NCBI GenBank assembly: GCA_964425605.1
Contig: CAYRNR010000016.1
Span: 1 to 64,000 of the forward strand
Source of the DNA: CAYRNR01 sp964425605
GTDB taxonomy: Bacteria > Myxococcota_A > UBA796 > UBA9615 > CAYRNR01
Direction of reading: 5' to 3'
Length of the DNA: 64,000 bases
Shown here: piece by piece, positions 7,753 to 15,222 of the stretch
How positions within the stretch are numbered: position 1 is the stretch's first letter
How the letters are laid out: every line of letters starts with the position of its first letter
Notes under the pieces: model-generated
What the model saw: only the letters and a program-made list of their open reading frames with translations
The model's database searches: none
What the model was told of the DNA's origin: nothing
Translations under genes and position numbers: made by a program

Positions 7753-9912
7753 CTAGCGGCGGCGGAGAATCAGCGCGATCAGCGGCAAGAGACACGCTAC
7801 GAGCGAGGCCGGGTGAGGCGCGGAGTGGACATCGCACGAGCAATCCCCGCCGTCCTCGTTCCGCGGCAGGTTCGATCCGTTGTCGTCGTCGTCGCCCGCG
7901 GCGTCATCGTCGTCGTCGCCCATCTCGGACGTCAGCGTGATCTGGGGCTCCCAGGCGATGGTCACCGCCGGGCAGTTCATGTGGTACATGGCCACGTAGT
8001 AGGTGGTGTCGTTCTCCAGCGCCATCTCGCCCTCGCCATCGCCGGGGAGCTGGATCACCTCCGGCATGTCCTCGAACACCAGGTCGTAGCCGACCCCGAA
8101 CGGGGACTCCATGTCGAACCCGTACTCGGTCGGGACGATGTCGTAGTCGAAGGTGACGAGCTCGTCCTTGCGCATGAAGACCACGAAGTCGAGGTCGTCG
8201 AGGGAGGGGGTGCCCCCGGTGACGCGCTCCATGGGCAGCTCGAGGTCCAGCGAGAAGATCTCCCCCTCCTCGGCGGGCGGTGTGGTGATGGCGAACTGGT
8301 AGGTCAGGGGGAAGTGGATGCCCGCCTCCTGGGCCATCTGACACATGTCGGCCGGCAGCTCGGTCATGCCCATCATGTGCATGACGTCGAACTCGAAGAT
8401 CTCGCCGTCGGTCAACGGCAGGCTGCGACCGCAGCGGGTCACGCCCCGCTCGTCCAGCGCCTCCTCGAGCGCGGTGACGTCGGCCTCGTCGACCAACCCG
8501 TCGTCGACGAGCTCGGTGCTCAGCGCGATCATCAGCTCGCCCACCTCGGCGAAGGACGGCGACGAGCTGAGCCCGGCGAGCATGCCGTAGACGACCTGGT
8601 CCGCGGCCTCGGCGCCGACGATCTCGTGCAGGTCCCAGCCGGCGCCCCCGAAGATCTTGCCGTCCTCGTGGGACTCGCCGACCAGATCGCCGGGGCAGCT
8701 GTTGTCGTTCTCCAGATCGCGGCCGCCGTAGTACTCGCCCACCACCGAGTTGCCGAAGTACGTGGCCGCCCAGTAGTCGGCGAACCCCTCGTGGATGGCG
8801 TCGGGAGTCGTGTTCCAGCCGTACTCGTCGAAGGCGATGAACTCCAGGCCGAACGCGGCGAGGTCGTAGATCAGCCCGTGGCCGAACTCGTGGGCGATGA
8901 CGTCGGCGTCGTAGGCGAAGTCCACGTACCCCTGGCCGAACACCAGCATCGTGTCGCCGGAGCCGTTCATGGTCATGTAGGCGTTGTTGTAGGTGCCGTT
9001 GACGGTCTCGCGGTAGTTGGTGGTGACGTGGATGGGCGCGTCGAACGTGTGCCCGTGCGTGTCCATGAAGTGGTGACTCAGCGCGGTGACGTGGTGGTAG
9101 GCGTGGACCTCGACGAAGGGATCGTCGTCGGCGTCGGGATCGGGGTCGTACAGGAAGTTGCCGTCCAGGTCGGCCACCGCGAGGTGGGCTTCGCCGTACA
9201 CGCCGTCGTCGAAGACGGTGGACTCGACGACGGCGTAGGTGCCGTCCATCACGGTCTGGTCGCCCACCAGATCGGTGAGGGTGACCTCGATCACGTCGGA
9301 GACCGCGGGGTTCTCCTCGTACGCGCGCCCCAGGGCGCGGCGGCTCAGGTCGTGCACCTCGATCACGGCGCCGCTCGCGGCATCGACGGTCACACGCCAG
9401 GCGCCCGGGGGGGAGGTGGTGTAGACCTGGATCCTGTACACGAGGCGGGAACCCGCGGGGGTCCACGCAAGCTCGCATTCGCCGACCTCGGCGCCCGGCA
9501 GCTCGACCGCGGCGAGGGCTGCGGCCCGGGCGACGGCGTCGGGCACGGTGGACGGCGCAGCAGGATCGAAGCCAGGCCGGAGCGTGGACGTGGCCAGGAT
9601 CACGCGGCCATGGCCGTCGAGCCCCAGGACCAGATCGGCCCCGAGCACCGGCAGACCCAGGTGGGTCTGGTGGAGGTGGACGAACTCCCGCCCCCGCCAG
9701 GCCGTGGTGCGACGGTGCTGCACGGGCACCGCGGTCTCCAGCCCAAATCGCGCGCCGTGGTCGCGCAGGAAGGCCCTGGCAGCGTCCGCGGGCTCCCCTG
9801 CATGGGGGCCCGCCGAGAGTCCGGTGACCACGACGGGGCGCTCCGACGCCGGGGCGAACGCCGCGGGGATGAACAGGATCGAGACCAGGACGACGGCGAG
9901 CACGCGAGTCAT
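7753..9912 (-). CDS. secreted thermolysin/fungalysin-like metalloprotease with MYXO-CTERM tail
   Basis: Exported zinc endopeptidase of 719 residues. A signal peptide covers residues 1 to about 22. An FTP/PepSY-type propeptide follows (AFLRDHGARFGL; HLHQTHLGLPVLGADLVL). The catalytic domain carries the zinc motif HEFGH at 341-345 and a downstream EGFADY whose Glu375 should be the third ligand, as in M4/M36 peptidases. After it comes a beta-rich domain, an Asp-repeat linker, and a C-terminus with CSC, a hydrophobic helix and a final RRR. That tail matches the MYXO-CTERM type of sorting signal, so the enzyme is probably cell-surface attached. GGAGG precedes the ATG. The M4 versus M36 assignment is not certain. 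Confidence 0.88.
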   Translation of the reverse strand: MTRVLAVVLVSILFIPAAFAPASERPVVVTGLSAGPHAGEPADAARAFLRDHGARFGLETAVPVQHRRTTAWRGREFVHLHQTHLGLPVLGADLVLGLDGHGRVILATSTLRPGFDPAAPSTVPDAVARAAALAAVELPGAEVGECELAWTPAGSRLVYRIQVYTTSPPGAWRVTVDAASGAVIEVHDLSRRALGRAYEENPAVSDVIEVTLTDLVGDQTVMDGTYAVVESTVFDDGVYGEAHLAVADLDGNFLYDPDPDADDDPFVEVHAYHHVTALSHHFMDTHGHTFDAPIHVTTNYRETVNGTYNNAYMTMNGSGDTMLVFGQGYVDFAYDADVIAHEFGHGLIYDLAAFGLEFIAFDEYGWNTTPDAIHEGFADYWAATYFGNSVVGEYYGGRDLENDNSCPGDLVGESHEDGKIFGGAGWDLHEIVGAEAADQVVYGMLAGLSSSPSFAEVGELMIALSTELVDDGLVDEADVTALEEALDERGVTRCGRSLPLTDGEIFEFDVMHMMGMTELPADMCQMAQEAGIHFPLTYQFAITTPPAEEGEIFSLDLELPMERVTGGTPSLDDLDFVVFMRKDELVTFDYDIVPTEYGFDMESPFGVGYDLVFEDMPEVIQLPGDGEGEMALENDTTYYVAMYHMNCPAVTIAWEPQITLTSEMGDDDDDAAGDDDDNGSNLPRNEDGGDCSCDVHSAPHPASLVACLLPLIALILRRR

Positions 9913-10000
9913 GTGACCTCCGATTCAAGGGCGACGAATCCTAGCACGGCCCCAGCCGCGCCATTGTCGAACGCCACCGCAGGACCTAGAGGGAACTGCG

Positions 10001-10408
10001 ATGAGCGATCACACCCACGGCGACACCAGCACGGCGACCACCCGGGGGATACGTGTGGAGGTGGCGCCGGAGTTCCTGGGCCAGTGCCACAAGACGGGAC
10101 GCGCGGTCTGGGTGCACGCCTATCACGTGCGCATCACCAACGAGGGGGAGGAGGCCGTGCAGCTGATGACCCGGCACTGGATCATCACCGACGCCAACGG
10201 CGAGGTGAAGGAGGTCCAGGGGCCCGGCGTGGTGGGGGAGCAGCCGGTGCTCGCTCCGGGGGAGTCGTTCCAGTACTCCTCTGGGTGCCCGATGGACACG
10301 TCGATGGGCACGATGCACGGGACCTACCAGATGCTCACGGAGGGCGGGGAGGAGTTCGACGCGGAGATCGCGCCGTTCACCCTGGCCGAGCCGTGGACGC
10401 TGAACTAG
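10001..10408 (+). CDS. apaG: ApaG domain protein
   Basis: Small 135-residue protein of the ApaG family, an immunoglobulin-like fold whose biochemical role is unsettled (linked to Co/Mg resistance in enterobacteria). Recognisable family segments are WVHAYHVRITNEG, QLMTRHWIITDANG, VVGEQPVLAPGESFQYSSGC and MHGTYQM. No signal peptide, so it is cytoplasmic. It is transcribed divergently from the protease gene. Its TAG stop shares the sequence CTAG (10405-10408) with the stop codon of the convergent lipoprotein gene. Confidence 0.95.
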   Translation: MSDHTHGDTSTATTRGIRVEVAPEFLGQCHKTGRAVWVHAYHVRITNEGEEAVQLMTRHWIITDANGEVKEVQGPGVVGEQPVLAPGESFQYSSGCPMDTSMGTMHGTYQMLTEGGEEFDAEIAPFTLAEPWTLN

Positions 10409-11301
10409 CGAGCCGTCGCAGCGGGGAGGGCGGCCTGCAGGCCGTAGGGCGGTGAGCCGTTGGTCAGGGAGCCGCCGACACAGGTCATCTCCAGCGGCTC
10501 GAACTCCAGCCCGTCCTTGGACGCGTACCAGGTGTACTGCCCCGGCTCGACCCCGGCGACGATCACACCGCCGTCCGCGGTGGTCTCGGTGAGGTCGAGG
10601 TCTGGCACCACCGACGTGTTGAAGTAGACAGGTCCGTTCTCGGCGGGCACCGCGGGATCGATCGTCACCACCACGCCGGGCTCGCCCGGGGCGTAGACCG
10701 AGTCCTGGTCCTCCCCCATGGCGGTGACGGTGACCACCATCGAGCATATCGACGTGTCGTGGGCATCCAATCCCAGCATCAGTCCCAGGAACTCGGCGAC
10801 GGTCCACGTGACCGCCTGGAAGGTGATCCCCTCGAGATCCTCCTCGCCGATGGGCAGGGTGGCGGTGAGGCTGGGGAAGAAGTCCGGGTGGTCCAGCCCC
10901 AGCGTGACCACGCTGTGATCGGGGAGGCCGTCGAAGGAGAACAGGCCGTCGGGGCCGACGGTCTGCCGATGGGCGGGGTACTCCAGCAGGTGGACCTCCG
11001 CGCCCTCCACGTCGTCCAGCTCCACGATCTGACCGACGCCGGCGGCGTCGAAGAAGTAGGCCCGGCCGCTGACCACTCGTTCGCCGTCCAGGACCGTGTC
11101 GTCGTCGTCCGCGGCCGCGCTGTCGTCGTCGTCACCCGCGGTGGCGTCATCGTCGTCCCCGGCGGTGGCGTCGTCATCGTCCGAGGCCGTGGCGTCGTCG
11201 TCATCCGCCGCCGCGGTGTCGTCGTCGTCCCCGCCGTCGCCGCCACAGCCCACCGCGGCCATCAGGCCGAACCAGGTCGCCAGGGCCAATCCTCGGTGCA
11301 T
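10405..11301 (-). CDS. Asp-repeat lipoprotein with carboxypeptidase-regulatory-like domain
   Basis: Lipoprotein of 298 residues with no catalytic motif that I recognise. The signal peptide ends in AAVGC (Cys19). Residues 25-68 are an Asp-repeat linker of DDDD blocks separated by ATA/AAA. Then comes a beta-rich region: VVSGRAYFFDAAGVG and EVHLLEYPAHRQTVGPDG followed by LFSFDGLPDHSVVTLGL look like a carboxypeptidase-regulatory (CarboxypepD_reg) sandwich, and a second similar module contains GEPGVVVTIDPAV and GGVIVAGVEPGQYTWYA. The ATG at 11301 is preferred over a GTG five codons upstream because GGAGG lies 8 bases before it. Possibly an adhesion or matrix protein. Confidence 0.8.
   Translation of the reverse strand: MHRGLALATWFGLMAAVGCGGDGGDDDDTAAADDDDATASDDDDATAGDDDDATAGDDDDSAAADDDDTVLDGERVVSGRAYFFDAAGVGQIVELDDVEGAEVHLLEYPAHRQTVGPDGLFSFDGLPDHSVVTLGLDHPDFFPSLTATLPIGEEDLEGITFQAVTWTVAEFLGLMLGLDAHDTSICSMVVTVTAMGEDQDSVYAPGEPGVVVTIDPAVPAENGPVYFNTSVVPDLDLTETTADGGVIVAGVEPGQYTWYASKDGLEFEPLEMTCVGGSLTNGSPPYGLQAALPAATAR
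11098..11229 (-). repeat. Asp-repeat linker coding segment
   Basis: Low-complexity GAC-rich stretch (minus strand) encoding six DDDD blocks separated by TAAA, ATAS, ATAG, ATAG and SAAA. It lies directly behind the lipobox of the host lipoprotein. The same architecture recurs in three other lipoproteins of the window. Confidence 0.9.
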
Positions 11302-11331
11302 CGCGTGAACCTCCACCTCCGGCCTATCGGC

Positions 11332-11360
11332 TTGGAAAGGAAAAAGAAAGTCCCTACTCT
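11332..11360 (+). promoter_or_regulatory. candidate sigma-70-type promoter of the lipoprotein gene at 11413
   Basis: TTGGAA at 11332-11337, a 17-base gap, then TACTCT at 11355-11360, in an unusually A-rich stretch of the divergent intergenic region. The -10 match is weak. Confidence 0.35.
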
Positions 11361-11372
11361 GAGGTCAGGATG

Positions 11373-11392
11373 CGTCTCGCCAGGTCGAGACG
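11373..11392 (+). promoter_or_regulatory. leader hairpin before the lipoprotein gene at 11413
   Basis: Perfect 7-bp inverted repeat CGTCTCG / CGAGACG around a 6-base loop, 20 bases before the ATG and downstream of the candidate promoter. It would form in the mRNA leader or serve as an operator. There is no T-run, so it is not an intrinsic terminator. Confidence 0.45.
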
Positions 11393-11412
11393 TACACATC
11401 GAAGGGACGACC

Positions 11413-11985
11413 ATGATCCTCCGCACCGCCTTGACCCTCGCCCTCAGCTGGCTGCTGCTCACCGTTGGACTGACGATGGGCTGCGCCCAGGGCGGCATCA
11501 TCGTCGGAGACGACGACGCGGCTGCCGACGACGATGACGTGGCTGACGACGACGACGTGGCCGACGATGACGACGCATCCAGCGACGACGACGACGTGGC
11601 CGACGACGACGACGTGGCCGACGACGACGACGTGGCCGACGACGACGACAACTCGGGCTGCGAGTGGGACGGCCAGTACGAGGGTGTCACCACCGTGGAC
11701 ATGGGCTACTGGCCCATGGAGTGCGAGACCGAGGCCGAGATCGACCAGTGCGGCATCCGCGGACTCATCCGGTGCTGGATGGGCTGGGACGAGATCCTCC
11801 TGGACCTGTCCGGAGAAGCCGAGACCGGTGGGGACGCGAGCGGCCTCATCACCGGCGAGGTCTGGGGCGAGGTGCTCTCGGCCGAGTGGATCGGCGGCGC
11901 CAATCCGGGCACCCTCACCGGCGAGTTCGTCATCGACATGGGCTGGGAGACCGTCCCCGGCTGGTTCGAGCTCCACGAGATCTAG
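11413..11985 (+). CDS. small Asp-repeat lipoprotein, unknown function
   Basis: Lipoprotein of 190 residues. Signal peptide with the lipobox TMGC, then an Asp-repeat linker (DDDD blocks separated by VA or ASS), then a compact domain of about 110 residues. That domain begins CEWDGQYEGVTTVDMGY and has internal Cys residues plus alternating polar and hydrophobic strands such as DASGLITGEVWGEVLSAEW. It resembles a small beta-barrel domain, but I know no family. The start is fixed by the signal peptide; an AGGG-like ribosome site lies about 7 bases before the ATG. Divergent from the preceding Asp-repeat lipoprotein gene. Confidence 0.82.
   Translation: MILRTALTLALSWLLLTVGLTMGCAQGGIIVGDDDAAADDDDVADDDDVADDDDASSDDDDVADDDDVADDDDVADDDDNSGCEWDGQYEGVTTVDMGYWPMECETEAEIDQCGIRGLIRCWMGWDEILLDLSGEAETGGDASGLITGEVWGEVLSAEWIGGANPGTLTGEFVIDMGWETVPGWFELHEI
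11509..11649 (+). repeat. Asp-repeat linker coding segment
   Basis: GAC-rich tandem segment encoding eight Asp blocks separated by AAA, VA, VA, ASS, VA, VA and VA. Several units are near-identical 18-bp copies (GAC-rich plus GTGGCC), so this is a true tandem repeat at DNA level. Confidence 0.92.
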
Positions 11986-12024
11986 TCCTTCCACGCGGCC
12001 CCCGTTCGAACCCAGGTCGTTCCC

Positions 12025-12561
12025 ATGAGCCGCAGAATCCTCCACGCAGGTCTCTTGCTCGCGGTCGCGGCCGTGACCCTGTGTGGCCTCGCGGCAATCC
12101 CCGGACTCTCCCGCATCCCCGATGTCGACGCCCGTTCCCTGAACAGGGAGACGGTGAGCCTCCGCGACGGCCTCCTCGGCGCGAACAACCTGGTGCTGCT
12201 GAGCTTCGAGCGATCCCAGACCGCCGAGCTCGACACCTGGACCGAGACCATCCGCACCGTTCGGGAGGAACGCGCCGACGTGGACGGCTACGTCCTGCTG
12301 GTCATGGGCGGCCTGTCCCGGCCGTTGCGCGCGGTCATCGAGGCGGCCATGCGCGGCCGGATCGAGGCCGACGCCGATCGCGACAGGTTCCTGCTGATGT
12401 ACGGGGACCGCGACGTCTTCCTCGCCGACATGGGCATCGACGACACGTCGTCCGTCCTGATGGTGCTCCTCGACGGCGACGGGCAGCCGCGTTGGCACGC
12501 ACGCGGGGGCCGTACGGACGAGGCCGAGGCCGATCTGGCCGCCGCCCTCGACGCCATGTAG
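12025..12561 (+). CDS. exported protein with thioredoxin-like fold, unknown function
   Basis: 178-residue protein with an N-terminal hydrophobic signal or anchor (ILHAGLLLAVAAVTLCGLAA). The rest reads like a thioredoxin-fold scaffold: LVLLSFERSQTAELDTWTE resembles the strand-helix start of redoxin proteins but has no CxxC. VLMVLLDGDGQPRWHARG followed by EAEADLAAALDAM matches the typical C-terminal strand-turn-strand-helix. Without active-site Cys a redox role is unlikely. YtfJ-type periplasmic proteins are a possible comparison. Lies 39 bases downstream of the Asp-repeat lipoprotein gene and may be co-transcribed. Confidence 0.72.
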   Translation: MSRRILHAGLLLAVAAVTLCGLAAIPGLSRIPDVDARSLNRETVSLRDGLLGANNLVLLSFERSQTAELDTWTETIRTVREERADVDGYVLLVMGGLSRPLRAVIEAAMRGRIEADADRDRFLLMYGDRDVFLADMGIDDTSSVLMVLLDGDGQPRWHARGGRTDEAEADLAAALDAM

Positions 12562-12604
12562 GCGATCCCGTCGCTGCAGTGCGGCACTTGGGTTATCCTT
12601 GCCA

Positions 12605-12621
12605 CCGGATTTCGAATCCGG
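12605..12621 (+). promoter_or_regulatory. leader hairpin next to the ribosome site of the gene at 12631
   Basis: Perfect 7-bp inverted repeat CCGGATT / AATCCGG with a 3-base loop, ending one base before the purine-rich ribosome site GGGAG of the lipoprotein gene. A TTATCC at 12593-12598 upstream could be a -10 element, which would put the hairpin at the very 5' end of the mRNA. Confidence 0.45.
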
Positions 12622-12630
12622 GGAGATCTC

Positions 12631-13281
12631 ATGCGCACTCATCGAATCTGGACCGCACTGTCCCTGATCCTCGCCCTCGGCCTCTTTGGCTGCGACGGGG
12701 ACGACGACGACTCCACCGCGGGTGACGACGACGCGACGGCAGCGGACGACGACGACGCGACCGCGGACGACGACGACGACGCCACGGCGGACGACGACGA
12801 CGACGCCACCCCGACGGACGACGACGACGACGCCACCCCTGCGGACGACGACGACGACGCCACCCCTGCAGACGACGACGACGCGACCGCGGACGACGAC
12901 GACGACGACGCGACCGCGGACGACGACGACGCCACCAGCGACGACGACGACACCACGCCCGCGGGCACGCCGGACATCGAGGTCAACCCCACCGCGTTGA
13001 ACTACGGCACGGTCGTGATCGCGTCGCCCCAGACGATCACCCTCGAGATCACCAACACCGGCGACGCCGACCTGCAGGTGGGCAACCTCACCTGTGTCCT
13101 GCCCCCCATCGTCTTCGCGCCGTGGTCCGGCCCCATCGCCCCGGGGGCCACCCAGACCGTGGACATCATCGCCAACTGCGGCGTGGAGATGGCCTACACC
13201 GGCGACCTCATCATCGTCAGCAACGACCCCGACGAGTCCCCCCTGCAGATTCCCGTGACCGTGGACTGCGACGAGGCCTGA
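12631..13281 (+). CDS. Asp-repeat lipoprotein with ASH/choice-of-anchor-type domain
   Basis: Lipoprotein of 216 residues. Signal peptide with lipobox ALGLFGC, then about 85 residues of Asp repeats, then one immunoglobulin-like domain. The domain starts DIEVNPTALNYGTVVIASPQ and contains TITLEITNTGDADLQV and LIIVSNDPDESPLQIPVTV, the typical sequence of ASPM-SPD2-Hydin (ASH) / choice-of-anchor D modules. These modules are structural; the protein is likely an adhesive or stalk-like envelope component. A GGGAG ribosome site sits about 5 bases before the ATG. Confidence 0.88.
   Translation: MRTHRIWTALSLILALGLFGCDGDDDDSTAGDDDATAADDDDATADDDDDATADDDDDATPTDDDDDATPADDDDDATPADDDDATADDDDDDATADDDDATSDDDDTTPAGTPDIEVNPTALNYGTVVIASPQTITLEITNTGDADLQVGNLTCVLPPIVFAPWSGPIAPGATQTVDIIANCGVEMAYTGDLIIVSNDPDESPLQIPVTVDCDEA
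12694..12951 (+). repeat. longest Asp-repeat linker coding segment
   Basis: About 260 bases of GAC-rich low-complexity sequence encoding runs of four to five Asp separated by ATA, ATP, ATPA and similar. It is the largest of the four Asp-repeat segments and a likely site of length variation by slippage. Confidence 0.93.
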
Positions 13282-13289
13282 GCTGCCCG

Positions 13290-13311
13290 ACGCTCGCCCA
13301 GGCGCGAGCGT
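13290..13311 (+). terminator. weak terminator-like hairpin
   Basis: Inverted repeat ACGCTCG / CGAGCGT with an 8-base loop, just after the stop of the ASH lipoprotein gene. No T-run follows, so it could at best be an imperfect or Rho-assisted terminator. The remaining bases to 13400 show nothing else I can name. Confidence 0.25.
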
Positions 13312-13400
13312 GCTGCTCGTCTTGGCGATGCTCCAGGTGTTCTTCTGAGGGGTCGTGGCGTGGGCTGGCGCGGGCTGCGTCCCGTGTCTAGACAAGGTGC

Positions 13401-14651
13401 GTGACCGACCCGAACCCCCGCGCGGTCCTCGAAGCTGCGCTCGCCACCACGATCGTCTACGTCCTCGCGGGTTGCGGTGGGGGTCCTCCTGCTGAACCCC
13501 TCGATGACGACGACACCCTCGACCCCGCGGCGCCCGTGGTCCTCGGGGATCCCGCACCGGAGCACCTCCACGGCGACGTGCAGATCGTCGCGCGCCGCGA
13601 TCCCCTCCCCCCCGCCACCCACGCGGGGAGCGCCGCCTGCGCCGAGTGCCACGACTCGATCCACGAGGCATTCATCCGCTCGGGCCACCCCCACATGCTC
13701 CACCCCACCGGCGGTGAGGCGCCCGAGGAGCCGTGGGCCGGGCTCGGCGATTTCGGGTCGTTCGCCGACGAGCCCCCCGAGGGGTACGCGTGGGACGAGC
13801 TGGCGTTCACCCTCGGCGGGTGGGCCCACAAGCAGCGCTTCGTGGACGACGACGGCTACATCCTCACCGGCCACGGGGTCCAGCTGAACATCGAGTCGGG
13901 CGACTGGATGAGCTACCAGCCCGGCATCCCCGCCGGGACCAAGGCGTACAACTGCGGCCACTGCCACAACACCGGCTGGGTCGAGGGCGAGCACTACGAG
14001 GATCGGCCCGGCTTCGGCGGCGACCTGGTGGCGCCGGGTGTCCAGTGCGAGCAGTGCCACGGACCGGGCAGCCGCCACGTGGAGCGTCCCCTGGAGTTCC
14101 CCCTGGAGGTGGACGACTCGGCCGCCGCCTGCGGGACCTGCCACCACCGCATCGACACCCAGTTCATCTTCGCCGAGGACGGCTTCCGCGACGACCACCA
14201 GCAGTACAACGAGCTGCTGGCCAGCGCCAAGGGCTCCATGCGCTGCGTGGACTGCCACGATCCCCACCGCAGCGCCCTGTACGACCATCCGGAGCACAAC
14301 CCGGCGCGCGGCATGAAACACGCGTGCGAGGACTGCCACCCCAGCCAGGCCCTCCAGCAGGCGTCCGGGCTGATGAAGCAGTGGGTCGATTGCACCGATT
14401 GCCACATGCCCCCCGCCGCCTTGTCAGCCGAGGGGGACCCGGCGACGTTCACCGCCGACCAGCCCAGCCACACCTTCGTCATCGAGACCGATCCCACCGT
14501 GCCCGCGGTCTACGAGGCCATGGGATTCGAGATGGCCCACCCCTACCTGACCCTGGACTACGCCTGCCGGCACTGCCATCGCCCGTCGGGATCGGCGTAC
14601 TCGCTGTCGGACCAGGCGCTGGCGTCCCTGGCCGACGGGTATCACGACTAG
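13401..14651 (+). CDS. octahaem c-type cytochrome lipoprotein
   Basis: Multihaem cytochrome of 416 residues with eight CxxCH haem-binding motifs in order: CAECH, CGHCH, CEQCH, CGTCH, CVDCH, CEDCH, CTDCH and CRHCH. The N-terminus has a hydrophobic stretch ending in VLAGC, so it is a lipoprotein, followed by a short DDDD linker. The second and third motifs sit in the context CGHCHNTGW and GVQCEQCHGPGSRH, common in cytochromes of the c554/NrfB-like multihaem group. The start is GTG at 13401. No reductase or oxidase partner lies nearby, so its electron donor and acceptor are unknown; electron transfer across the outer envelope is possible. Confidence 0.92.
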   Translation: MTDPNPRAVLEAALATTIVYVLAGCGGGPPAEPLDDDDTLDPAAPVVLGDPAPEHLHGDVQIVARRDPLPPATHAGSAACAECHDSIHEAFIRSGHPHMLHPTGGEAPEEPWAGLGDFGSFADEPPEGYAWDELAFTLGGWAHKQRFVDDDGYILTGHGVQLNIESGDWMSYQPGIPAGTKAYNCGHCHNTGWVEGEHYEDRPGFGGDLVAPGVQCEQCHGPGSRHVERPLEFPLEVDDSAAACGTCHHRIDTQFIFAEDGFRDDHQQYNELLASAKGSMRCVDCHDPHRSALYDHPEHNPARGMKHACEDCHPSQALQQASGLMKQWVDCTDCHMPPAALSAEGDPATFTADQPSHTFVIETDPTVPAVYEAMGFEMAHPYLTLDYACRHCHRPSGSAYSLSDQALASLADGYHD

Positions 14652-15133
14652 TCGACCGGCTCGGCGTACCTCGGCAGGACCGCGGCGCGGTGCAGCCCGA
14701 ACATCAGCGCGGTGTTCACGTGGCCCACCTCCTCGCGGGTGGAGAACTGGGTCATGGCGAGCTGGTGCAGATGCTCGGTGGACCGCACCGCCACGTGCAC
14801 CATGAAGTCCTCGGCGCCGGCGAGGTGGTACACCGCGACCACCTCGGGCAGCGCCAGCAGGTGCGCCTCGAAGGACTCGAACGCCCGCAACGAGTGGACC
14901 TGCAGCCGCACCGAGATCATCGCCTGGAGGACGATCCCCAGGGCCTCGGCGTCCACGGTCGCGTGGAAGCCCTGCAGGACGTCGTCACGCACCAGCCGGC
15001 GCACGCGCTCGAGGCAGCTCGAGGGGGCCAGACCGACGCGCGCGGCCAGCTCCTTGTTGGAGAGCCGAGCATCGTTCTGCAGGGCGTCGAGGATCTCGAA
15101 GTCGATTCGGTCGGGGGGTCGTTTTCGGGGCAT
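14648..15133 (-). CDS. Lrp/AsnC-family transcriptional regulator
   Basis: 161-residue regulator. The N-terminal helix-turn-helix is IDFEILDALQNDARLSNKELAARVGLAPSSCLERVRRL. The C-terminal RAM (ligand-binding) domain contains SFEAHLLALPEVVAVYHLAGAEDFMVHVAV. The ATG at 15133 fits the family N-terminus. Its stop shares CTAG (14648-14651) with the convergent cytochrome gene. It is divergent from a ThrE-type amino-acid exporter gene, with a long palindrome between them. By analogy with other Lrp-exporter pairs it probably senses an amino acid and controls the exporter. Confidence 0.95.
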   Translation of the reverse strand: MPRKRPPDRIDFEILDALQNDARLSNKELAARVGLAPSSCLERVRRLVRDDVLQGFHATVDAEALGIVLQAMISVRLQVHSLRAFESFEAHLLALPEVVAVYHLAGAEDFMVHVAVRSTEHLHQLAMTQFSTREEVGHVNTALMFGLHRAAVLPRYAEPVD

Positions 15134-15141
15134 GATTCGAA

Positions 15142-15171
15142 CTCTATTCGGTTGTTTATGAGCAAATAGAG
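15142..15171. promoter_or_regulatory. palindromic operator between the Lrp/AsnC gene and the exporter gene
   Basis: Inverted repeat CTCTATT (15142-15148) and AATAGAG (15165-15171) with a 16-base AT-rich centre; allowing one mismatch the arms extend to 9 bp. It lies in the 89-bp divergent spacer, which is AT-rich compared with its surroundings. Lrp-family proteins bind AT-rich dyads of this kind, so it is likely the binding site of the adjacent regulator. Confidence 0.55.
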
Positions 15172-15222
15172 ACTACATTCTTCATATCGGAGTTTTCAAC
15201 GAACTTCATTCAGGTGAACGCC

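Noticed and set aside
7717..10455. Long plus-strand frame opposite the metalloprotease
   Set aside because: Overlaps the real protease and apaG in the wrong frame; low-complexity Val/Gly/Asp composition.
12694..12951. Repeat tract considered as a CRISPR or other non-coding array
   Set aside because: Units are short GAC-based codon repeats in frame with a lipoprotein; no spacers of constant length and no cas genes.
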